NCBI GenBank assembly: GCA_947646735.1
Contig: CANTFK010000987.1
Coordinates: 248,001-312,000, forward strand
DNA from: Peronospora farinosa
Taxonomy: Eukaryota; Oomycota; Peronosporomycetes; Peronosporales; Peronosporaceae
DNA: 64,000 nt
Reading direction: 5' to 3'
The notes under the pieces are model-generated. The model was not told where the DNA came from. It ran no database searches and saw only the letters and a program-made list of their open reading frames with translations. The position numbers and the translations under genes were made by a program. Of this stretch, positions 20,493 to 28,770 are shown piece by piece (within the stretch, counting starts at the first letter, position 1; every line of letters starts with the position of its first letter).

Positions 20493-22680
20493 TCAAAGTA
20501 TATTGGGGTGATTTTTTCTCACCTCTCCCAACATCGTAGGGAGGTGGCAGAGCACTTGTTGCAGGGACTTAATGAATAAGCCCTGGCCAATCTTTTTTAA
20601 ATTGTCTGTCCTCCTGAGCAGCATGGTGCTCGGTTGAAGAAATTCGAGGCGTTTGTACTCGGACAGCGTAGAAACGCGTCCGAGGCCAACAGCCAAGCTA
20701 CTGCTGAGTCCATCACTAAGCCTCAGTATAAGGTTTTGCGTGAGCAGGCATGTAATGAGGCGCTCGACAGAACTGTCGAGACGCTCTCTGCCCTGCCTGC
20801 TCAGCCAAGGCACATTTGGATGGACCCTCCGAAGTTTGATGGGAATGCCCCGCATACGATTGTCCACTGGCTTTTAGCAGTGGAGAAATGCGATATGGCG
20901 AAGCTCATCGAAGACGACACCAAGATGGTGTCGTATGCCATGTCAAATTTCCGTGGCAAAGCGTCAGAGCAGGCTTACTCTGAGCTTATGGCAAACGCCG
21001 ATGCGTTTCCGTCACGGGCGATCTTTGAGTCAAAGATTCGCGCCATGTACCAGCCGCCTAACAATGAAGTGTTCCTTCAGGCGTGTGTGGTGAAGTGCTG
21101 TTTTTGCGATATGGGGACCCCAGCATCCAGTTGGAATCGGAGTATAGACCGAGGGTCAGGGACAGGAGTCCAGAGAGACAGGGGCATCGGAGGGAGCGAC
21201 CGCTATCGGTTAACGATCTGCAGGACCCACAGAAAAAATCAGTATCAGGGTACTGGTTGCCCGGTACCGAAGGGAGTTGACCATGACCCTCCATTGATCG
21301 ACTCGGTCCCTCTTTGGTAGACCTGGGTCCCTCATTGGTAGACCTGGGTCTCTCATCGGTAGAACTGGGTCCCTCGTTGGTAGACCTGGGTCCCTCGTTG
21401 GTCGACCCAGTCCCTCGGGGTTTAGCCACTTCTAACCAATTAGCACAAGGATCAGACCAGTCGACGCAAGGAATCAGATCTTCAGGCAAGGATATAGTAA
21501 AGGAGTCAAAAGGATAGGAATATATTAAATACTCAATTTGCGATCTACGTGGCACGACTCCGTCACCCAAGAAGAACTTGCTCTAAGCTACCCATCTGTT
21601 CCGGGGAGGGATATATTTTGGCCCCCCGTCGAAGACAGTTGTGTAGCGAAGTTCAAGTGCGAATAGAGCTCCAGGATATATTTGGTCTGTGAGCTCGTTT
21701 AAGTAGCAATACCTCCCAAGACCCGCTATCGGAAGCGGCCTCCCTTACCTCACTTTCCGGGAGCAAAGTAAAGGTCAGGTGGTTGATACCCCTGAAACAA
21801 GAAGGAAAAGGCCAGGGATAAGCTCCCTGAAGAATTTGGCTCTAAGCTCACTTTCGACAAGGTCGATCGAGTGTCCACCTACCGGCCCACCGAGTGAAGC
21901 ATATCGTACTCAAGGCCCCCCAGGTCTATTTCCCTCAAGGTAGACGTCTACATCATCACCAAGTCTTTCGAAGAGTGCAGTCCTCCAGTCGACGGGTAAA
22001 CAAGGTGAGAGAAGGTCCTACGCGGAATCGAGGTTTACCCTTCGACAGTCGGCAGTCCAGCATAGTGAGTGGTTTAGGGTCTCATCATACAATTTTGAGA
22101 ACGCACTCCACCACACACGCCTCTTAAGAGCACGACGGGCGAAACGATCTCTGCAAGCGTATGTGCAGGAGATGCGTTCGCTGTCGGCGTCCATTACTGT
22201 ATGTCCGATATTGGAATACATAGAGGTGTCTACTTTCATGAATGGACTACGGCGCGGACCATTGCGTCAGGCCCTTTTATGGAAGGTGTCAAAGGCGATG
22301 GAAGAGGCAATTGACATTGCCTTAGTTGAGAAGCAATCCTACAACAGCGCCTCGGCGACAGCCTATTACAGGCCGTCGTCCGAGAAGTCTGATGCCACTC
22401 CTATGGAGTTAGGCAATGTAGATGTGATCTGCTACAAGTGCGGCAAGCGAAGCCATATGATGGCTCGCTGCTATGCCAAAGTAGCTGCTGGTGCTAAGGC
22501 AGCCAGCAAAAGGTGCCAAAGAAGATGCTGGTGCTAAGGCAGCCAGCAAAAGGTCTCCCAACCCGAAGGGAGGTGCAAAAAACCAGCGTGCACGACGCAC
22601 GGGTTCAGCACCTGCCCAAGATGGGTCGGGAAATGCGGGAGCGCAGTAGGGGCGGGATGCCCTACTGTCGCGGACTCTGA
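20493..22680 (+). pseudogene. Gag of Gypsy family II copy A, interrupted
   Basis: The gag body is in 20634-21083 (MDPPKFDGNAPHTIVHWLL, then KMVSYAMSNFRGKASEQAY and AMYQPPNNEV). It continues after the TIR insertion at 22118 and reaches the CCHC knuckle CYKCGKRSHMMARC at 22431-22472. A ~40-bp direct duplication at 22499-22560 (GTGCTAAGGCAGCCAGCAAA twice) is absent from copy B and shifts the frame. Confidence 0.75.
21084..22117. mobile_element. Minisatellite-carrying TIR element, copy 2, in Gypsy gag
   Basis: 1034 bp with ends TGTGTGGTG...CACCACACA, inserted in family II gag between codons that are continuous in copy B and in the minus gag at 27031-27120. It is related in reverse orientation to the element at 13633-15224. 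It carries a 21-bp tandem repeat (21301-21422, GTCCCTCGTTGGTAGACCTGG-type, about five units). On the minus strand this reads as a seven-residue repeat inside a 170-codon open frame (21570-21058). No clear target duplication, no transposase. Confidence 0.7.
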
Positions 22681-22682
22681 AG

Positions 22683-24480
22683 CTACCCCTAAATTCAGAG
22701 TGATCGAACAAATGGGTAGCATAGTCCCTGAGGTTCCGAAAGGTCGGACCTCAACCCTTTTGGTCTATAGCGCTCGAGTACGAGGCTATGACCAAGTGAT
22801 GACCCTTCTCGTTGATTCGGGTGCATCACAAAACTTTGTGGAACTCGCGGCTCTGAAAAATAGTCCGGTAAGTTATGAGTCGCTTTGCCAGGATGGCAAG
22901 CTTTGCCAGGATGGCAAGCGAGAAGAGGCGATCGTTCGTTTAGCGAACGGTGCGCTCGTAAAATCGGAGGGAGTTCAAGTTGAACTCGCCTTCCGTTTCA
23001 GTGACTTCTCTTGTAAAAGAAGTTCACAGTGCTAGGTATGGAGAGTCCGTATGACCTCATCCTAGGCATGCCTTGGTTAGACAAACACCAACCATGGATA
23101 GACTGGCGTACACGCACAGTCGCTAGCTCTACGCAAGACACCGGAAAGGATGTGCTCTTGCGAGAAGCTTATGTAGCTGATGCTGTGTCCAACACAGTCG
23201 AGGATGCGATGACGGTATGTCAATCGGCACCAGGAACTACCCAGCTCGAAAGAAGTGGTGTAGTTGGGAGTGCACTGGCGGAAAGCCAGGTGACACATAT
23301 TCCTACCCAGGTCGAAAAGACTGGTGTAGTGAATGGGGCGATGACAGATAGTCATGCGTCCAATAGTCTTGCACAGAGCTGAGAGCCTGTGGCAGTTGAC
23401 AGGAAGTCAAGCGCCACAAGAACCGACACATAGCCAAGAGCCTGGTGCGGTTGGAAGGAGTGCGTTAGCTGAGATAGCAACGACACCTTCTTCCAGGTCA
23501 AAGGTCGTGGTGACTCGAAGAACGAGCACCAGACGTATTAAGACGATCAAGGGCACGTCGAAACGAGTGACCCTTGGATCAGTCACGGTTCAAGAGGACG
23601 GACCTACGAACGAGTTGTTCGAGTCCGTCGAAGGCAAAATGCCGGAGACATCCTTATTTGAGGTGCTCCAACTTGTCTTGGCATCTTCCGAGGAGATAGT
23701 AAATCTCTCGGAGATGACGTGGGATCTGTTCCTGTCCGAACTAAAGGAAGGAAAGATCTACGAGATAGTCGCACCAGTTCCAGAAGAGAACGTGGTGAGC
23801 TGTTGCTCGTCTTCCACAATGGATGAGAGCGTCTTGGAGACCGACAAGGAGAAACGGTTTGCTTCTCAAGGCTGGGAAGCCTTAAAAGACAGCCCGTTCT
23901 ATGTTGTTCTGTGGAAACACCGTGATGTGTTTCCAGCAGAAGTGTCGATCCACCTACCGGCCGATAGGGGCATCAGGCACAAGATTGACCTGGAGCATGG
24001 CACCAAGTATTGTGTGACTAGGCAATGGACGTTGACGAAGGAACAAATCGATTACATCGATAAGTTCTTCGACAAGCGAGCCAAGGAGAGACATGTACGT
24101 GAGAGAAAGTCGCCTCACTGCAGCCCGACCTTCTGTGTGCCTAAAGCAACAGATGGATGGAGCGTGGTTCATGCTTGTAATAAGCTGAACACAGCCACCA
24201 TTCCGACGCAAACGCCGATCCCGCGGAAAGATCTCTTGTTGAACTCCATGGGAAAGTCAACTATCTTTTTCGCGTTATTCTAAAGGATGGCTACTATCAG
24301 GTTCTCATGAGAGATACCGATGTAGCCAAAACGGCAGTAAGCACCCCAAGCAGTATGCTGTGAGAGTGGCTTGTGATGCCACAAGGGTTGAAACATGCTC
24401 TAGCAAAATTCAATCCAGTGGTAGCTCACGTGATGCGTCAGCACCGTGCCTACGCGCCCCATGTGTTTTGACAATTTATT
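22683..24480 (+). pseudogene. Protease and N-terminal RT of Gypsy family II copy A
   Basis: The protease active site is LVDSGASQNFV (about 22810-22840) and the downstream protease motif is YDLILGMPWL (about 23050). A long acidic spacer is followed by RT beginning near 23980 (DRGIRHKIDLEHGTKY) and worn RT motifs to MRQHRAYAPH near 24455. The catalytic YxDD box survives only as FDNLFLHS, and the RT thumb plus most of RNase H are missing. An 18-bp duplication at 22888-22923 (CTTTGCCAGGATGGCAAG twice) is specific to this copy. Confidence 0.75.
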
Positions 24481-24668
24481 CTTGCATAGTAGGGCGGAAA
24501 ACGCTTTGAGCGCGGCAGCACACCTCTCGCCTAAAATGGCGAGATGGCTAACATTCTTCTCTGAATTTTATTTCAAAATTGAATATAAGCCGGGTAAGTC
24601 GAATGTCTTGGCTGACGCGTTATCGCGCACACCAGACCGAGGCAAGACACCAGGATAGTGTTTCTCGT

Positions 24669-24857
24669 AGACAATCTTCAATAAGCTTGCGACGCTCAGG
24701 CAGACAACTGGAAGGCAATGATGGCCTTAGTCCTTTATGGGCTACTCGCATGAGTACCTTTAATCCTGTCTCCTCTTGGTCGTGGTATGGAGTATGTCGT
24801 GTCTCAAGCTCTGTGAGCACGATACCGAATGAATAGACATCAGCCTCTGGACCATAT
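24669..24857 (-). pseudogene. Captured fragment of a TKL-type protein kinase gene
   Basis: 189 bp present in copy A and absent at the exact corresponding point of copy B (junction TTTCTCGT/GCGAAAGC, about 43246). On the minus strand it reads YGPEADVYSFGIVLTELETR, then HTPYHDQEETGLKVLMRVAHKGLRPSLP and a C-lobe helix. These are subdomains IX-XI of a tyrosine-kinase-like Ser/Thr kinase. It is flanked by pol sequence on both sides, without target duplication. It is a gene scrap, not a gene. The parent kinase is not in this window. Confidence 0.85.
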
Positions 24858-26552
24858 GCGAAAGCACAAGTTGAGTCGTCAACATTGGCATCCATGAAGG
24901 CCTACCATGTGACGAGCTCAATGGCCTCCGATATCAAGGAGTGTTACAGTCAGGACGAGCATTGTCGCCTGCTGTTGGATCATTTTGTTGGACGAAAGGT
25001 TACCCTTCCTTCGCACCTCAAAGCGAAACTAAATCGCTTTAGTTACAGTGATGGCCTGTTATGGCATCAACTGTCACCCTGTGATCCCTTGAGAATATAT
25101 GTCCCTGATGACACAGATCTAAAGCTGATGATGCTTCACGAGTGCCATGATGCGCCATCTAGTGGGCATCTGGGCCGTGAAAAGACATTCTTACGAGTGT
25201 CAGAGGAATGTTGGTGGACCCACCTATATCGGTGGGTGGCCAACTATATTCGCTCTTGCGAAGAGTGTCAGCGCATAAAGCCTGCACCTTCGAACAGTGC
25301 GCCACTGAAGCCACTAACGATTCCAACTGAATGTTGGAAGTCGGTCAGTTTGGACTTCATGTTTGGCTTACCGCCTGACCATAAAGGCAGGTCGGGGCTC
25401 GTCGTCTTTGTATAGAGACTGAGCAAGATGGTGCATTTGGCACCATGTATCACCAAGATCTCAGGAAAAGAGGCTGCCCTCTTGTTTCTGGATCACGTGT
25501 ATCGACTACACGGGATATCCGAGTCCATAGTATCGGACAGGGATCCGCGTTTTACGTCGGGTTTTTGGCGACATGTGTTCGAGCTGCTGGGTAGCAAGCT
25601 CCACATGTCAACCGCTGATCATCCCCAGACCGATGGCCAAACAGAACGGGCCAATCGAGTCGTGGCGGATGTGTTGCGTACAATAGCGACCCCTAAAGAA
25701 TGGAGCAAGCAATTGCCATTCGCGGAGTTCGCTATTAATAACAGTGTTCACGCAGTACGGGTGAAACACCGTTTTACATTAACGGACTGCGTCATCCTCG
25801 AACGCCAGTCTCGTTTGTACGCAGCCCGAGTCTTAGTTGGGGAGGGGCCCTCACTTTGCTCGGTGCGAATGCCAAAAGGGCCAAGGTTGCCCTAGTGACA
25901 CTGCTAGCTAGCAGTAGTCACGACACCTATAGGTGTCACAAAGGAGGCACGGCAAGAAATGTCAGTGCTCCTTGACGATGACACTATAGTGTTATCAACA
26001 GCGTCGACCCATGAACGACCTCTTGGAGGCGTCATCGGCGAACTGGATTCTAAAATCGTGAGTGAAGCTGAGCGCTTTGTGGATGAGCGATTAGCCATCA
26101 CACGTAAAGTCCGTGACGCGATGGCAAGCGCACAGGACAAGCAAAAACAATATGCAGACCAGCATGGTCGCAAAAACAATGAACACTTTAGTGTGGGGGA
26201 CAAAGTGCTATTAAGTAGTGCTACCCTACCTAAACATGCAATTTATGTACTACCTGGTGGTACTACTATGCTATTGCCCCGGTTCATTGGGCCCTTTACA
26301 GTGGTTGAAGAAGTTGGAGACCTAAATTATAGGCTCACTCTCCCACCGTATATGAAGACGCACCCCGTATATTACGTGGGTCGTCTGAAACGGTATGTTG
26401 ATCCAGAAGAGATCACATATCCGCATCGGTCTAACGAGACCGATGGAGGTGGTGCACGAGACAGAGCCAAGCTGAAGGGTAAAAAGAGGAGTGCGACGCA
26501 CGACGGTCATCACGGCAATAAGCATGTTTTGGACCGTATGCAAGGGTATTAG
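24858..26552 (+). pseudogene. Integrase of Gypsy family II copy A
   Basis: 24885-25415 holds the HHCC zinc region (HECHDAPSSGHLGREKT then CEECQRI) and the first catalytic Asp (SLDFMFGLPP). A TAG at 25414 interrupts. 25428-25895 holds SDRDPRF (second Asp) and DGQTERANR (Glu). 25959-26552 gives the SH3-like domain (FIGPFTVVEEVGDLNYRLTLP and HPVYYVGRLKRYV). Several stops break what was one polyprotein. Confidence 0.8.
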
Positions 26553-26582
26553 TTTGCACACTAGTAGGTTTTCACATCTTGA

Positions 26583-26940
26583 TTACCTGCCCATTTGATG
26601 TAAGGGGAGGTTAAGTGTCACAAAAACATATTTTCGACTGTGAGTCGAGCGTCGCGACCGATCAGGCGACGAGGAAGCCGAGAGGCTCCCCGTGTATGAA
26701 CGAGGCGATAAAGGACTCGGCGATCGAGGAGGACTCCGCGCTTGACGCGGGTCTCTCATCACCAGTCGCTCGTGTATGTCCAAAGGGGTCTTCAGGCGGT
26801 CGTACCCCTGACGATCCCTCGTCCTCACATCGCGCAGATCCGAAGTCAGTCGCGAGACTTGGCTCTCAAGATCTGCCACCTGCCTCTTCAGCGCAGCGAT
26901 ATCCGCCTGCGACTGAACAGCAGCAGGGTAGGCAGCCGCG
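26583..26940 (-). pseudogene. Antisense coiled-coil frame of Gypsy family II copy A (3' part)
   Basis: Minus-strand frame matching 41415-41681 of copy B. It has a coiled coil (LESQVSRLTSDLRDVRTRD), an Arg/Ser/Pro-rich tail (SPPRSPSPLSPRSY) and SR dipeptides. The upstream two thirds of the antisense ORF are lost at the inversion junction near 26955. Confidence 0.6.
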
Positions 26941-26955
26941 AATAGTTGGGCGCAT

Positions 26956-27640
26956 TCGCTGCTCCTTCAGTCCATTCATGAACGTAGACACCTCTATGTA
27001 TTCCAGTATCTGAACCACAGTAATGAAAGCCTACAGCGAACGCATCTCCTGCACATACTCTCGCAGAGATCGTTTCACTTGTCGTGCTTTTAAAGAAGCG
27101 CGCCTAAAGGAACACTTCATTGTTAGGCGGCTGGTACATGGCGCGAATATTTGACTCAAAGATCGCCCGTGACGGAAACGCATCGGCGTTTGCCATAAGC
27201 TCAGAGTAAGCCTGCTCTGACGCTTTGCCACGGAAATTTGACATGGCATACGACACCATCTTGGTGTCGTCTTCGATGAGCTTCGCCATATCGCATTTCT
27301 CCACTGCTAAAAGACAGTGGTCAATCGTATGCGGGGCATTCCCATCAAACTTCGGAGGGTCCATCCGAATGTGCCTTGGCTGATTAGATCGGGCCGAGAG
27401 CGTCTCAACAGTTCTTTTGAGCGCCTCATTACGTGCCTGCTCACGCAAAACCTTATACTGAGGCTTAGTGATGGACTCAGCAGTGGCTTGGCTGTTTGCC
27501 TCGGACGCGTTTCTACGCTGTCCGAGCACAAACGCTTTAGCTGAGCAACCAAAGGACAGACCAAGAGGTTGGCCAGGGCTTATTCACCATGTCGCTGCAC
27601 TAAATGTTCAGCCAGCGTCCCTATGATGTTGGGATAGGTG
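26956..27640 (-). pseudogene. Reverse-oriented gag piece of Gypsy family II
   Basis: Minus-strand gag, with 27529-27104 matching the same gag as copies A and B (MDPPKFDGNAPHTIDHCLL, AMYQPPNNEV). It then continues through KRSLREYVQEMRSL to the junction near 26955. It belongs to the LTR at 27730-28324 as its gag side. It lacks any pol. Confidence 0.75.
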
Positions 27641-27729
27641 GGAATTGGAGGCAACCATATTGAGGCCCATCCATACTCACACGCACGCTCAGAGAGACAT
27701 GTCGTGGAAAGTAAGACTAGGCTACCAAG

Positions 27730-28324
27730 TTTAAACGGGATCTTCTAGGAAGCTACCACGTGATAATTTGGCACACACCTTCAAGCAGCGTGAGGAAACA
27801 GTTAAACAGTCTTACCTGGTGATGGTGTTGGTCGGCGCTGAAGCGCTGTACCAACCTTTTCCGGTTCCTTAAGTGAACCGCGCAGCAAACTTTTAACAAG
27901 TGTTACATTTACGACACGCAGAAGCTTATTAAGCTTCTCGTGCGTACCGACAGATAGTAATAAAATTCAGAACTAGCTTATATTAATAGAAACTAACTAA
28001 AAATAAATGTAACTACTGACTGTTTTTAAATGTAAAGATCGGATACGCGTCTCTCTAGAAGCGTATCTCTACGTGCGAGCTTAACAATATTCAATTTAGC
28101 TTAATAATATTTATTTTAGCGGATGACGTCCATCTTAGACTTCATCATAACGCCTAGTTCCAAAGGGCGTCATTTCCGTTAAATGTGATTCAATTCATGG
28201 ATATCACATTCACGAGGGTGGGTGCTTCACCCATGTAAGAGGTCTAAGGTACCACGTACCCTTTTAGACCTCTCCGTTAAGCATCATATACTTAACGGAC
28301 TCATGTAACTATTGGCCCAATGCA
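27730..28324 (-). repeat. Minus-strand LTR of Gypsy family II
   Basis: About 595 bp. The left neighbour is the primer-binding side (GGCTACCAAG, complement of CTTGGTAGCC). The right neighbour is the polypurine-tract side (CCATCCCCCTC). Having both internal flanks, it was shared by two elements or is a recombinant. Sequence blocks match the LTRs at 19848, 39536 and 46396. Confidence 0.78.
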
Positions 28325-28770
28325 CCATCCCCCTCTTTAGAACGATATTTACATGTTGTAAAATATCGCAAACTAAAGATATGCCACCGAATCGTTGTTG
28401 GGCTGATGGGTCACCAGCAAAGGCTATCACGCAGACCACCTTTCAGCCACAATCTGATTAATGGCGCAACGACACAGCTACTTTCGTCCTAGACTTGTGT
28501 AACTATTGCCTGATACAAATAACATAGCTATTTATTGTTTACTTTTGGTGAAGTATGATTTCGTCTCCATCAATGAAGCTCATGTTGAAATGTCTTTTTC
28601 CTTTCTTTTACGATATACTCGAATTAGCGCCGTCTAGAATATATTTATATTAGTGATATCTTTCATTTGCGACCAACGTCTGATACGTTTACGCAGTCGT
28701 AACTGTAATCTGCTAAGGGCAATACAACAATAGGCATGACGATACTTGCGCACACTACTTTGCAGGTATT
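28325..28770. other. Gypsy II 3' remnant, then intergenic DNA
   Basis: 28325 to about 28480 matches the 3' internal end of copy B (AGAACGATATTTACATGTTG, GGGCTGATGGGTC). Beyond about 28500 nothing is recognised. From about 28738 rightward the sequence is shared, in inverted orientation, with DNA downstream of the second effector copy. Confidence 0.6.

Larger units (their letters stand above)
19848..28500 (+). mobile_element. Gypsy family II copy A, chimeric, with LTRs in inverted orientation
   Basis: A plus-strand LTR-gag-pol unit (19848 to about 26955) is joined head-on to minus-strand gag (about 26956-27620) and a minus-strand LTR (27730-28324). So the two LTRs face each other instead of lying in direct orientation. 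Right of the last LTR, 28325-28500 is 3' internal sequence with the polypurine tract complement (CCATCCCCCTC). That LTR is therefore also the 3' LTR of a further truncated minus-strand copy. Two foreign segments are inserted: a TIR element in gag (21084-22117) and a protein-kinase gene fragment in pol (24669-24857). Confidence 0.75.

Noticed and set aside
21058..21570. 170-codon minus-strand frame with a seven-residue repeat
   Set aside because: Produced by a 21-bp minisatellite inside a non-autonomous element. It crosses the element end into gag DNA, so it is unlikely to be a gene, though noted in the element entry.
24620..24895. Small kinase gene
   Set aside because: Only kinase subdomains IX-XI are present and both ends read into Gypsy pol, so it is a captured fragment.
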